Below, in pieces: positions 1-8,437 of a stretch of DNA of 34,735 nt. The DNA comes from an uncultured Lachnospiraceae bacterium (GTDB lineage: Bacteria; Bacillota; Clostridia; Lachnospirales; Lachnospiraceae), in contig CALYSH010000001.1 of assembly GCA_945485625.1 (NCBI GenBank), forward strand, positions 1 through 34,735, in the 5' to 3' direction. The stretch's first letter is position 1. Every line of letters begins with the position of its first letter. The notes under the pieces were generated by a model. It worked only from the letters and a program-made list of their open reading frames with translations, had not been told where the DNA came from and searched no databases. Position numbers and translations under genes: made by a program.

Positions 1-11
1 CCGGAATCATG

Positions 12-17
12 TATAAT
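12..17 (+). promoter_or_regulatory. Possible -10 box for the carboxypeptidase gene
   Basis: TATAAT lies 28 bases before the preferred start at 45 and would give a short leader. The matching -35 box would fall outside the window, so this is only half a promoter. Confidence 0.3.
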
Positions 18-44
18 GAAAGTCGAAATAAGAGGAGATTTATC

Positions 45-1502
45 ATGTATAGGAAAATCAAACGTCTAATGGCCCTGGTGGTGAGCGGATTACTCATGAC
101 CTCCCTCCCCCTTACGGCATCGGCTGAGTCCCCGGACGAGCTGGTAGCCAGAACCAGGGTCCTTCCCATAGAATCCAATGAAATTGAAAACTGGCCCCAG
201 GGCCCGGTAGTCAGCGCGGAGTCCGCTATCCTGATGGAGGCAGAAACCGGGACCATCCTGTATGCCAAGGATATCCATAAGCAGGAGTACCCGGCCAGTA
301 CCACGAAGATTCTGACCACCCTCATTGCAGCAGAGCGTTGCGAATTGAATGAAGAAGTTTATTTTTCCAAGCGGGCGGTCTTTAGTCTTCCCGCGGGCAG
401 CAACCACATCGCCATGAATGCCGGAGATGTTCTTTCCATGGAGCAGTGTCTGAATGCCATCCTGATTCGCTCCGCCAACGAGGTAGCCTATGCGGTTGCA
501 GAGCATATCGGCGGAAGCTTCGAGGGCTTTGCGGAAATCATGAATGAGCGGGCAAAGGAGCTGGGCTGCGTGGATTCCAACTTTGTGAATCCCAACGGTC
601 TTCCGGACGAGAATCACTATACCAGTGCCTATGATCTGGCAAAAATCGGTCAGGCCTTCTTTGACAACTCCATGCTCTGTGACATTACCCTGACCAAGCG
701 TCTGGTAGTGGAAAAGGAAAACGGAACTCTGATTGACAATAATAAAATGGAGCTGATTCCCGGCGGGAAGCACGCGTATCCCTATATCGTGGGCTGCAAG
801 ACCGGCTACACCAGCGCCGCCAGGTATACATTGGTATCCTGCGCGGAGAAGAACGGTCTGAAGCTGATTTGTGTTGTTATGCGGGATGAGAATCCCTTTG
901 TATATGAGGATACCATCTCCCTTTTTGATTACGGCTTTGCTAATTTTGAACGGGTGAATGTGTCCGAGACGGAAACCAAGTACAATATTGATCATGTAGG
1001 TCTGTTCTACCAAAGCAACAGTGTCTTCGGAAGCAGCGGCTCTCTTCTGGCCCTGAATGACCAGGATTCCATTATTTTACCGAAGACATTAACCCTGTCG
1101 GACCTGGATTCCAACATCATTTACGAGACCGGACAGGCCAATCAGGCTGCGGTAATCGAGTACTCCTATCGTGGACATGCGCTGGGCTCCGTAGCCCTGG
1201 AGTTTCAGGAAAATACCGAAAAAAAATCTACCTTCGATGATCCGGAGGCAGCTTCGGAAGAGGAGAAGAACCCGGAAAAGAAGCCGGCCTTCTTCTTCAT
1301 AAATGTGGTGAAGATCCTCATGGTACTGGGCGGAATTGCTGCAGCAATCCTGCTTTTCCTGTTCCTTCGCTCCATCCGGGACAATTTCCATTTCAACTTC
1401 TTTGACGGCGGCAGACGGTCCCTCTCCAGGCAGAGACGTCAGGAGATACGACAAGCCAAACGTCGTTCCCGCACCAGATACAAAAAACGCAGGTGGCATT
1501 AA
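45..1502 (+). CDS. D-alanyl-D-alanine carboxypeptidase (DacF-like, peptidase S11)
   Basis: A penicillin-binding D,D-carboxypeptidase trims the terminal D-Ala from peptidoglycan pentapeptides outside the membrane. All three S11 motifs are visible, numbered from the start at 45: SxxK as STTK (Ser85, Lys88), SAN (143-145) and KTG (252-254). A signal peptide covers about residues 1-27, ending in ASA. A C-terminal hydrophobic segment near residues 425-445 is followed by a very basic tail. I chose ATG 45 because AGGAGA stands eight bases upstream; the earlier in-frame ATG at 9 has no such site and would bury the signal peptide. The last codons lie inside a terminator hairpin shared with the convergent exonuclease gene, with a four-base overlap. 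A membrane-spanning C-terminus replaces the amphipathic anchor usual in this family. Confidence 0.93.
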   Translation: MYRKIKRLMALVVSGLLMTSLPLTASAESPDELVARTRVLPIESNEIENWPQGPVVSAESAILMEAETGTILYAKDIHKQEYPASTTKILTTLIAAERCELNEEVYFSKRAVFSLPAGSNHIAMNAGDVLSMEQCLNAILIRSANEVAYAVAEHIGGSFEGFAEIMNERAKELGCVDSNFVNPNGLPDENHYTSAYDLAKIGQAFFDNSMLCDITLTKRLVVEKENGTLIDNNKMELIPGGKHAYPYIVGCKTGYTSAARYTLVSCAEKNGLKLICVVMRDENPFVYEDTISLFDYGFANFERVNVSETETKYNIDHVGLFYQSNSVFGSSGSLLALNDQDSIILPKTLTLSDLDSNIIYETGQANQAAVIEYSYRGHALGSVALEFQENTEKKSTFDDPEAASEEEKNPEKKPAFFFINVVKILMVLGGIAAAILLFLFLRSIRDNFHFNFFDGGRRSLSRQRRQEIRQAKRRSRTRYKKRRWH

Positions 1503-1519
1503 TGCTTCCTGCGTTTTTT
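1482..1519. terminator. Bidirectional intrinsic terminator inside two gene ends
   Basis: An arm of six A plus CGCAGG (1482-1493) pairs with CCTGCG plus six T (1508-1519). The loop contains a further palindrome, GCATTAATGC. The hairpin ends in U-runs on both strands and covers the last codons of both the carboxypeptidase and the exonuclease genes, so it can terminate both convergent transcripts. Confidence 0.85.
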
Positions 1520-2446
1520 CATTTCATCTGCATGCTCTTTCCGTGCAATCAGCTCTTCCTTTTCTTTTTCGGTAATAAACCGGGAGGTTTTCACTACAAA
1601 CGCTCCCCCATCATTTGCTTTCTGCAATCTCAGCTTGTACTTGATATAGCCATGCTGTCCGCAACAGGCCAGACAGTAATAGTGCTTATTGTTCAGTGTG
1701 AACCATTTCATCTTCTTTCTCAGATTCTTATGGCAAAGATAACATTTGCTGGAGCTGACCTCCTTGTCCGCGAAGGCTTCCTTTTTGCTCTCAAACACCC
1801 TGGAAATATACTTGGCGTAGGTGTCAAACACCACACGTACCTCCTGCTCCCTTGTTTTCGGAGGATGGTATACATCATAGGATACATTCCGAATCACCTC
1901 GGGCTTCCTTGCCAGCACATAGGTAAATACCTTCGCCGTGTAATAGGCATCACTGATGGCACGATGGAAGGGCTCCTGCTTCAGAATCCCCAGATAATCC
2001 GTGGCGAATTCCAGGTTCCTACGGGTCCTCCGGTCCTCATATGCGATGCTGAACAGCTTCTGGATGTCCAGATAGGCAAAAGGCACTTCGGACAAAGGCG
2101 GAATCTCGTAGTACTCCATATTTCGCTGCAGCTCCACCAAATCCAGAGTCCCCCAGGTACAGAACATCCTATCCTCCCCACACCATTGCAGGAAATCCCG
2201 GCATACCGACGGAAAGGGACGACCTGCTGTCAGGTCGTCCATCTGTATATGAATCAATTGTTCCGTAATCCGATGCATCTCATGATAGATAGCCGGCTTA
2301 ATCAGCTCACAGAACTCATCTGTGATTTCCCCTGCGGAGTTTACCTTGACAGCACCGATTTCGATGATTTCAAAGGGCAGCTTTTCATCCCGTTCATTCT
2401 CCCGGCTCCCCTGGTTCCACTCCAAATCCAATACAATATAGTTCAT
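1499..2446 (-). CDS. DEDDh 3'-5' exonuclease (KapD/ERI-1-like) with C-terminal Cys pairs
   Basis: The N-terminus has the DnaQ-fold signature: DLEWN as exonuclease motif I and EIIEIGAVKV as the following strand. A later HRAISDAYYTA segment is the motif III His-x4-Asp, so this is a probable DEDDh 3'-5' exonuclease. After about residue 230 there is an unusual tail with CYLC and CLACC pairs about 20 residues apart, which look like a zinc knuckle, followed by a Lys/Glu-rich end. DNA or RNA specificity cannot be read from the sequence; the opening resembles KapD and ERI-1-type enzymes. The start ATG follows GGGGTGAAGA. The gene converges on the carboxypeptidase and shares its terminator. It lies 26 bases downstream of proS, so it may be transcribed with it. 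Confidence 0.8.
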   Translation of the reverse strand: MNYIVLDLEWNQGSRENERDEKLPFEIIEIGAVKVNSAGEITDEFCELIKPAIYHEMHRITEQLIHIQMDDLTAGRPFPSVCRDFLQWCGEDRMFCTWGTLDLVELQRNMEYYEIPPLSEVPFAYLDIQKLFSIAYEDRRTRRNLEFATDYLGILKQEPFHRAISDAYYTAKVFTYVLARKPEVIRNVSYDVYHPPKTREQEVRVVFDTYAKYISRVFESKKEAFADKEVSSSKCYLCHKNLRKKMKWFTLNNKHYYCLACCGQHGYIKYKLRLQKANDGGAFVVKTSRFITEKEKEELIARKEHADEMKKRRKH

Positions 2447-2472
2447 TCTTCACCCCATAATCAGGCTTTTTC

Positions 2473-3906
2473 CTAGTATGCTCTTCCCCAGTATACCATC
2501 TTCTTTGCAGGCTTTCCACAGCATACACAGGTCTCAGCAATCTGCTCCTGCTCAAAAGGCATACAACGGCTGGTTACGCTCAGCTTCTCCTTGATCATAT
2601 CCTCACAGGCTCTGTCACCGCACCACATGGCTTTTACAAAACCGGACTTCTCCGTAAAGAGCTTCTCGAACTCTTCCATATTCTTAGCCACGTAGGTATG
2701 CTCCTCACGATGCGCTCTTGCTCTCTCCAGCATTTCCTTCTGAATGGTCTCCAGAAGTTCTCCTGCCTTTGCTTCCAGCTCATCCAGAGATACCTCCAGC
2801 TTTTCTCTGGTATCACGACGGCAGATGACGCACTTGTTTGCCTCAATATCCTTCGGACCAATCTCCACACGGATGGGATAGCCGCGCATTTCCGCCTCGG
2901 CAAACTTATAGCCGGGGGTCTTGTCGGACTCATCCAGCTTCACACGGAAGCTCTTACCGAGAAGCTCCTTTAACTCTCTTGCCTTCTCCAATACGCCTTC
3001 CTTCTTCTGCTGAATGGGAATGATACCGATCTGGATAGGAGCTACTCTGGGGGGAAGTACCAGACCTTCGTTGTCACCGTGTACCATAATAATGGCACCG
3101 ATCAGACGGGTGGTCATACCCCAGGAGGTCTGATATACATGCTTCAGGGTGTTATCCTTATCCGCGAACTGGATATCGAATGCCTTGGCAAAACCGTCAC
3201 CGAAGTTATGGCTGGTGCCGGACTGAAGTGCCTTACCGTCATGCATCAGGGCTTCGATGGTATAGGTAGCTACCGCACCTGCAAACTTCTCCTTCTCGGT
3301 CTTCTGTCCCTTCACCACAGGAATTGCCAATACCTCTTCACAAAAGCTTGCATACAGATTCAACATCTGAATGGTTCTTGCTTCCGCTTCCTCTGCGGTA
3401 GCATGTGCGGTATGGCCCTCCTGCCACAAAAACTCTCTGGAACGAAGGAAGGGTCTGGTCTCCTTCTCCCAGCGGACAACGGAACACCACTGATTGTATA
3501 CCTTGGGCAAATCTCTGTAGGAATGAATGTCATTCTTGTAAAAATCACAGAACAGGGTCTCGGAGGTGGGACGGACACACATTCTCTCCTGCAGGGGCTG
3601 CAAACCTCCATGGGTAACCCATGCAACCTCCGGTGCGAAGCCCTCTACATGATCCTTTTCCTTCTCCAACAGGGACTCAGGAATAAACATGGGTAAATAT
3701 ACATTCTCCACTCCTGTCGCCTTGAAACGCTCGTCTAACTGCTTCTGGATCAGCTCCCAGATAGCATATCCTGCAGGCTTGATCACCATACATCCCTTAA
3801 CGGAGGTATAGTCGATCAGTTCCGCCTTCTTTACCACGTCCGTGTACCACTGTGCAAAATCCACGTCCATGGAAGTAATCTCTTCCACCATTTTCTTGTC
3901 TGCCAT
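2473..3906 (-). CDS. proS: Prolyl-tRNA synthetase, short eukaryote/archaeon-like type
   Basis: The 477-residue protein charges tRNA-Pro with proline in the cytoplasm. It lacks the large editing insertion of the E. coli-type enzyme. It carries the class II catalytic core (segments such as RPTSE, the motif 2 arginine region and the FGDGFAKAF stretch). It ends in the Cys-rich zinc-type C-terminal domain of the archaeal/eukaryotic form, with a final CVCC pair and a terminal Tyr. The start has AAGGAGAAGA just upstream. A complete T-box leader precedes it, so expression should rise when uncharged tRNA-Pro accumulates. It can be co-transcribed with the downstream exonuclease gene, as no terminator lies in the 26-base gap. 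Confidence 0.96.
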   Translation of the reverse strand: MADKKMVEEITSMDVDFAQWYTDVVKKAELIDYTSVKGCMVIKPAGYAIWELIQKQLDERFKATGVENVYLPMFIPESLLEKEKDHVEGFAPEVAWVTHGGLQPLQERMCVRPTSETLFCDFYKNDIHSYRDLPKVYNQWCSVVRWEKETRPFLRSREFLWQEGHTAHATAEEAEARTIQMLNLYASFCEEVLAIPVVKGQKTEKEKFAGAVATYTIEALMHDGKALQSGTSHNFGDGFAKAFDIQFADKDNTLKHVYQTSWGMTTRLIGAIIMVHGDNEGLVLPPRVAPIQIGIIPIQQKKEGVLEKARELKELLGKSFRVKLDESDKTPGYKFAEAEMRGYPIRVEIGPKDIEANKCVICRRDTREKLEVSLDELEAKAGELLETIQKEMLERARAHREEHTYVAKNMEEFEKLFTEKSGFVKAMWCGDRACEDMIKEKLSVTSRCMPFEQEQIAETCVCCGKPAKKMVYWGRAY

Positions 3907-3932
3907 ATTCTTCTCCTTCTTTCTTTCAAGCT

Positions 3933-3969
3933 AAAAAGAGCCTCCAATCCCCAAAGGGACCGAAGGCTC
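3933..3969 (-). terminator. T-box-controlled terminator upstream of proS
   Basis: On the minus strand GAGCCT pairs with AGGCTC around an imperfect inner stem, followed by five T. It overlaps the 3' side of the T-box antiterminator region, as expected for a transcriptional T-box riboswitch. Confidence 0.85.
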
Positions 3970-4178
3970 GGCGGTACCACCCTAATTAATGCATACGCAT
4001 TCTTCTCGAAACCGTTAACGCCGGCATACGCTGTATTTCATGCAGTCATTCATACAGGACTCCAAGGCAGGTTCAAAACCTTTCACACAAGAACCTCTCA
4101 GCCGCGCTTACCGCGCCACGTTCTCTCTCTGGGGTGCTTCCGGAATCTACTAACCCTCTTCATCGTCAAAGATATATG
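3933..4178 (-). promoter_or_regulatory. T-box riboswitch leader of proS
   Basis: The leader reads on the minus strand from about 4178. It holds the stem I hallmarks: AGGGTTAGTA near its 5' end, AGAGAGA, and GTGTGAAAGG before the specifier region. The invariant antiterminator box AGGGTGGTACCGC lies at about 3970-3982. TGGT in this box matches the ACCA end of tRNA-Pro, whose discriminator base is A. CCT triplets at 4069-4071 and 4065-4067 (in minus-strand sense) are candidate proline specifier codons; I favour the first, in the GAACCT context, without a folded model. The gene downstream is proS, which supports a proline specificity. Confidence 0.93.
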
Positions 4179-4183
4179 TAGAG

Positions 4184-4213
4184 ATTGTAGCCCTTGGGAG
4201 TCTGATTTGTCAA
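4184..4213 (-). promoter_or_regulatory. Sigma-A-type promoter for the proS T-box transcript
   Basis: On the minus strand TTGACA (4208-4213) and TACAAT (4184-4189) are separated by 18 bases. Transcription would start near 4177, just before stem I of the T-box. Confidence 0.8.
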
Positions 4214-4259
4214 GCCGGAGTTTGCAATTTTCGAAAGAATCCTCCATTACGTCCCATTC

Positions 4260-4288
4260 TTGTCACTTTTCCCAAAATCTGCTACACT
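4260..4288 (+). promoter_or_regulatory. Sigma-A-type promoter for the RluA-family gene
   Basis: TTGTCA (4260-4265) and TACACT (4283-4288) are spaced by 17 bases. The start codon is 33 bases downstream of the -10 box. It is divergent from the proS promoter, with the two -35 boxes about 46 bases apart. Confidence 0.6.
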
Positions 4289-4321
4289 AAATCTGAAAAA
4301 ATCCCCCTATGGAGAAAAAAC

Positions 4322-5227
4322 ATGGAACGCATCATCGAATACATGATCCCTGCAGACCTACCCTCAGTAACGGGGTCCATCACCATAAAAGAATACTTAA
4401 AGTCCAGGGGATACTCCGCCCAGAGCATAAAGCTGTTGAAGCTCTCTCCGGAAGGACTTCAAATAAACCATCAGCCGGCGCTTATCAATGCGCCCATTCA
4501 GCCCGGGGATTTGCTCACGGTGCGGATTCGGGAGGAAGCCTCCTCCGAAAAGATTGTCCCGGTTAAGCTCCCTCTTTCCATCGTCTATGAGGATGAGGAC
4601 CTCTTTGTCATTGATAAGCCCGCGGGCATGCCCATTCATCCCTCCCAGAATAACTTCCACAATTCTCTGGCAAATGCTCTGGCATGGCATTACGAAAAAA
4701 TAGGAGAGCCCTTCGTCTTTCGCTGCATTAACCGCCTGGATAAGGATACCTCCGGGCTTACCGTCGTGGCCAAGCATGCCGTCAGTGCAGGAATCTTAGG
4801 AGCTATGATTTGTTCCCGGGAGACCTTCACCAGAGAATATCTGGCCATCGTAAAGGGGTCACTTACACCCCCGGAGGGCATCATAACTGCTCCCATCGCC
4901 CGAAAAAAAGATTCCATCATTGAACGGCAGGTGGATTTCGAGCATGGGGAAAGGGCTGTGACACACTACCGCCTGCTCAGACAAAGAAATGGGCACAGCC
5001 TGGTTTCCCTTACCTTAGAAACAGGCCGCACCCATCAGATACGTGTCCATATGAAATATATTGGTTTTCCCCTTATCGGAGACCATATCTATAACCCTGA
5101 CCTTGAGCATATCAGTCGCCAGGCACTCCATGCCCACAGGCTGTGCTTCACGCACCCTGTCACCGGTGCTCCCTTAGAATTTATCTCCCCCTTACCGGCG
5201 GACATGGCGGTCATTTTAGATATGTAA
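4322..5227 (+). CDS. RluA-family RNA pseudouridine synthase
   Basis: This family converts uridine to pseudouridine in rRNA or tRNA. The catalytic segment reads NRLDKDTSG with Asp140 as the expected nucleophile; the usual His of HRLD is replaced by Asn. LFVIDKPAGMPIHPS (about 94-108) and the later GRTHQIRVHM segment are also family hallmarks. The N-terminal 70 residues look like an S4-type RNA-binding domain. I use ATG 4322 because GGAG lies seven bases upstream; an overlapping ATG at 4309 is in another frame. The 3' end overlaps the convergent mecA gene by 12 bases. The target position cannot be told from the sequence; a second, shorter paralogue lies at 21606-22298. Confidence 0.92.
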   Translation: MERIIEYMIPADLPSVTGSITIKEYLKSRGYSAQSIKLLKLSPEGLQINHQPALINAPIQPGDLLTVRIREEASSEKIVPVKLPLSIVYEDEDLFVIDKPAGMPIHPSQNNFHNSLANALAWHYEKIGEPFVFRCINRLDKDTSGLTVVAKHAVSAGILGAMICSRETFTREYLAIVKGSLTPPEGIITAPIARKKDSIIERQVDFEHGERAVTHYRLLRQRNGHSLVSLTLETGRTHQIRVHMKYIGFPLIGDHIYNPDLEHISRQALHAHRLCFTHPVTGAPLEFISPLPADMAVILDM

Positions 5228-5884
5228 TTTGCGAAGGGCATTTTCTGCAATCAGGCACTCCCCATGCTCTCTCACGTAGGTCATCCGATCCTCACCGGCA
5301 CCATATCCCACCGCATACTCCAGCGCCTGCACACAGGCCTTGCTGTATTTCTCATAAGCCGCTCTGCCCTTTTCCATGTACAGGAAATACTGTCCGTCCA
5401 CACGGTACAGACTGCTGAAAACCCGTAAGGTCCTGGGAAGCACGGCTGCATAATCCATCAGCTCCTGCATATGTTCAAATACAAAGACTGCCTCTGTAGA
5501 ACGCACCGGCTCCGGCTTTTGTCCGGAGGGTTCTGCCGCCTCCCTGGGGGCTGCATCCCGGTTCTCTAAACCTTTGGTCAGTGCCTGCTGCATTTCCTTC
5601 AGGCAATCTAACAAGGGCCCCGCATCCTTTCCCTCGAAGGGATCCTTCTCCGAAAAGGTCAACAGCATGCCCTGATCCGGCACCATCATTATCTGCAGAT
5701 CAAAGGCAAACTTAGGCGGTGTATAGCCCACCTCTTCCTTTGCCTGCTCCATGATTTCATGCACGATCTCCCTGGCTTTATCACTCCGGGTGATAAAATC
5801 CTTATAGTCAATCTGGTATTCCTGCAATTCCTCATTGGACAGGAAACATTTTACCGTCTTATCATCAACTCTTTCAATTCTCAT
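5216..5884 (-). CDS. mecA: MecA-type adaptor protein for the ClpC protease
   Basis: MecA proteins deliver substrates to ClpCP (in Bacillus, the competence regulator ComK). This is unrelated to the methicillin-resistance gene of the same name. The 222 residues show the family layout. The N-terminal domain opens MRIERVDDKTVKCFLS. A variable Pro/Glu-rich linker lies around residues 110-130. The C-terminal domain has the pattern F-hydrophobic-SSLYRVDGQYFLYM and a late YVREHGECLI segment. The length matches Bacillus MecA, about 218 residues. AGAGG stands ahead of the ATG. It is 12 bases downstream of the large membrane protein gene and may share its transcript; its 3' end overlaps the convergent RluA gene. 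Confidence 0.82.
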   Translation of the reverse strand: MRIERVDDKTVKCFLSNEELQEYQIDYKDFITRSDKAREIVHEIMEQAKEEVGYTPPKFAFDLQIMMVPDQGMLLTFSEKDPFEGKDAGPLLDCLKEMQQALTKGLENRDAAPREAAEPSGQKPEPVRSTEAVFVFEHMQELMDYAAVLPRTLRVFSSLYRVDGQYFLYMEKGRAAYEKYSKACVQALEYAVGYGAGEDRMTYVREHGECLIAENALRKLHI

Positions 5885-5896
5885 AACACAAAACCT

Positions 5897-7627
5897 CTAT
5901 TCACAAGGGCGAAATCCTTCCGCAAAGCTCTCTCCCCTTAATTCCACATTGTATAAAGCGGGGACGGATGGAAAGTAAGCATAACCGGACAGACCACCGT
6001 TTAGCGGGACAAACACACTCTCTTTACCCAAAGAAACCTCCCGAACCTCATATACCCCATAATCCTGCTGGCATACATAATAATCCAACTGTCTGGAACT
6101 CCACACGAGACTTCCCATGATAAACAATTTATAACATCCATAAGCCAGAATTGCAAGTCGAATCATACCATCTTTTCGAAGCAACGTCACAAAATACCCA
6201 CCCATTAAAGCTGCCAAAAGCAAAATGTATGCATAGCCATATCGTACCAAGGGGGCAGATAACTGCCAGAACGCATAACAGGCTGCCACTGTCACCATCA
6301 CCAGCATGGCATCCAGCTTTTCCCAATGTCTCTTCAACAGGCAGGTAAGCATCCACACCGATAAAACAGCAAGGCAGAGCAAATCCGCCAGAATCAGAAG
6401 CTTTTCCATAGTAGTCAGGCTCTGCATCCATTGCTGAAACCAAGCTGTAATCGGCAGATCCAGCAGCGTAATATCATATAGGCCCCTGCCCCATACCTTT
6501 ATATTCGCCGCATCTATCTCCACTCTTTGTGCTGCCATCTTCCAATCCAGTGAAAACAAATCCAGCTGAGGAAACGGATACAGCAAATAGCCGGAGATGA
6601 TTACCGTCCGAATCATCCATGGGGCACAGACCAGAATACCGGAGCACAAAAAGATTCCGATTTCCTTCCATTTTTTCTCCCGAATCAGTTGATACGCCGG
6701 CTTAATGACCAAAACCAGGATTAATCCGGCAGTTAATTTCAAAGTCAGCGCATATACTCCGGCCACACAAAGCAATCCAAAGGGAACCACATCCCCTTTT
6801 CCCTTTTCCAACTCATCCAGCCATTTAATTACAATATAAAAAATCATGCACATAATGCAATAATCCGAAGTAGGTGCAATCACCTCATCCGCGATGATTG
6901 TTAAATAATAAATTCCCGCCACTCTTGCAAAATCCGACCACACAAGTTTTCTTCTATGAAAACGCTTGCCGATTTGAATGCATAACACGCTCAGCAAAAG
7001 AGCAAAAAAACCATTTCCCGTATGTAACGACTGACCAACTAAAAACTTCATGCTGTACAATGCACTGAAGGAAAAGAAAGAACTGTTGTATGCAAATCGT
7101 TCATGAAGATTGCCCAATCCCGGAACAACACCATATTCTTCCAACCATCGAATACTTTGTGCATGGTACAAATCTGTATCTAACATCATATATCCCCTGG
7201 ATGTCTGATAGGCCCAGAAGGCCACCAGGAGAATCAGAACCACCCGATACACATTCCCCTGCTGCTTCCATGCTCCCAAAAGCTTCTGCACCATCTCCCG
7301 GCCATAGCACACACACACAAGTGCGGCGGCCAGAACCATCCCCACATTTGCCCAAAGCCCCACCGGTCCAAAGAGGCTGAACACCTGAGCATACACTGTG
7401 GTTGATATCACTCCTGCCATAATGATGCTGTCCACATTCTGCAGCGAATAGCCCAGAAGCTTCTCTATCAGCTTCCGGATTCCAAAGCCCAGAGAAAAAG
7501 TGGTGATTCCCATATAAATCCAATTCAACAAAACACTGATCATAAGAACGATTCCTTTTTTCAACACTCGCAAACCCGCACTTACGCGCTCTTCATGCTG
7601 CTTCACAGCATATTTGCTTGCGTACAT
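5897..7627 (-). CDS. Large polytopic membrane protein (LIC_10190-like)
   Basis: The 576-residue protein has many hydrophobic segments spread over its whole length, so it is an integral membrane protein. A conserved-looking extracytoplasmic stretch around residues 150-175 reads DTDLYHAQSIRWLEEYG followed by VVPGLGNLHERFAYNSS. It recalls the LIC_10190 family of membrane proteins found near polysaccharide genes, which share a general glycosyltransferase-C-like layout. That family match is from memory. No polysaccharide or glycosyltransferase genes surround it here. GGAAGG stands seven bases before the ATG. mecA follows after 12 bases. The substrate and function are unknown. Confidence 0.6.
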   Translation of the reverse strand: MYASKYAVKQHEERVSAGLRVLKKGIVLMISVLLNWIYMGITTFSLGFGIRKLIEKLLGYSLQNVDSIIMAGVISTTVYAQVFSLFGPVGLWANVGMVLAAALVCVCYGREMVQKLLGAWKQQGNVYRVVLILLVAFWAYQTSRGYMMLDTDLYHAQSIRWLEEYGVVPGLGNLHERFAYNSSFFSFSALYSMKFLVGQSLHTGNGFFALLLSVLCIQIGKRFHRRKLVWSDFARVAGIYYLTIIADEVIAPTSDYCIMCMIFYIVIKWLDELEKGKGDVVPFGLLCVAGVYALTLKLTAGLILVLVIKPAYQLIREKKWKEIGIFLCSGILVCAPWMIRTVIISGYLLYPFPQLDLFSLDWKMAAQRVEIDAANIKVWGRGLYDITLLDLPITAWFQQWMQSLTTMEKLLILADLLCLAVLSVWMLTCLLKRHWEKLDAMLVMVTVAACYAFWQLSAPLVRYGYAYILLLAALMGGYFVTLLRKDGMIRLAILAYGCYKLFIMGSLVWSSRQLDYYVCQQDYGVYEVREVSLGKESVFVPLNGGLSGYAYFPSVPALYNVELRGESFAEGFRPCE

Positions 7628-7768
7628 TATACCACCTTCCCAGGCATCCCGCCACCTCTTTTCGCCCGCATAAGGGCAGAAAACTTTAGGTTTCCATTTT
7701 GCAAAAACTGTGATACTATTTTTATGTCATGAAAAGAAACTGTTTCGATGGTGAAAGGATCCATCTTT

Positions 7769-8437
7769 ATGTGGATAGAAGAAATTACACCCGGTGAAAC
7801 CGTCACGTTAATTGCCACTTTTCAGCAGGAAAGATTGGAGTTTACCACGACGGTTCAGGAAAGCTACGAAAAAAAGCATATTATTTTGACTGATGTGATT
7901 ACCAAGGATGACAAGGTATTGACCTTTCATGCCAAGGGACTGCTTGTAAATCTGATGACCAAGCCGAAGGACAAGGCACCCCAGGTGTTCAAGAATGTCG
8001 CCATTCGTCTGATGAAAAAGCAGGATGGAAGCCTCTGCTACTCCATCACCACCCTGGCAGAATCCAAGGATTTCAATCGCCGGGAAGCCTTTCGTTGTTA
8101 TATCGGTATCCCCACCTCCGTTCAGGGCGGCGGAAACAAAGCAGCCTACGATGCCGTCATCAAGGATGTAAGCATCTCGGGCTTCTCCATAATCTGTTCT
8201 GCCGATGTGGAGTTTCGTGAAAACCAGGTCCTTCATGTTCTGTTGAATGATCGAATTGAAGAATTGGCCGAGAATTACAGCTTTCATCTGTACGGAATCA
8301 TTGTACGAATCGAAGAATTGGATAACGGCAATATCGTTTACGGTTGTAGATTAAATACCCGGGTAAACGGTATTGATGCCTACATTATGAAAAAAGAACG
8401 AATGCGCCTGAAAAAGACGAACGGAGGTGTATCCTGA
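7769..8437 (+). CDS. PilZ-domain protein, probable c-di-GMP receptor
   Basis: The C-terminal half carries both PilZ ligand motifs. RxxxR appears as NRREAFRCYI near residues 105-114, and D-x-S-x-x-G as DVSISGFS about 30 residues later. An N-terminal YcgR-like beta domain precedes it (start WIEEITPGETVTL). Such proteins bind cyclic di-GMP and alter motility, polysaccharide or secretion outputs through a partner. I use ATG 7769, with AAAGGA nine bases upstream; the in-frame ATG at 7748 lacks a clear site. The stop and the niaR start share one base (TGATG), implying translational coupling. No flagellar or cyclase genes are in the window, so the output is unknown. Confidence 0.82.
   Translation: MWIEEITPGETVTLIATFQQERLEFTTTVQESYEKKHIILTDVITKDDKVLTFHAKGLLVNLMTKPKDKAPQVFKNVAIRLMKKQDGSLCYSITTLAESKDFNRREAFRCYIGIPTSVQGGGNKAAYDAVIKDVSISGFSIICSADVEFRENQVLHVLLNDRIEELAENYSFHLYGIIVRIEELDNGNIVYGCRLNTRVNGIDAYIMKKERMRLKKTNGGVS

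Noticed and set aside
90..1013. Long minus-strand frame opposite the carboxypeptidase gene
   Set aside because: It has no ribosome site or family motifs, and the plus-strand gene carries all three S11 catalytic motifs.
1493..2476. Long plus-strand frame opposite the exonuclease gene
   Set aside because: It is the antisense of a gene with clear DEDDh motifs and shows no coherent domain.
3079..3696. Plus-strand frame opposite proS
   Set aside because: It is antisense to a strongly conserved synthetase and has no domain or start site of its own.
5216..5884. mecA as methicillin resistance
   Set aside because: The protein is a 222-residue ClpC adaptor, not a penicillin-binding protein; only the symbol is shared.
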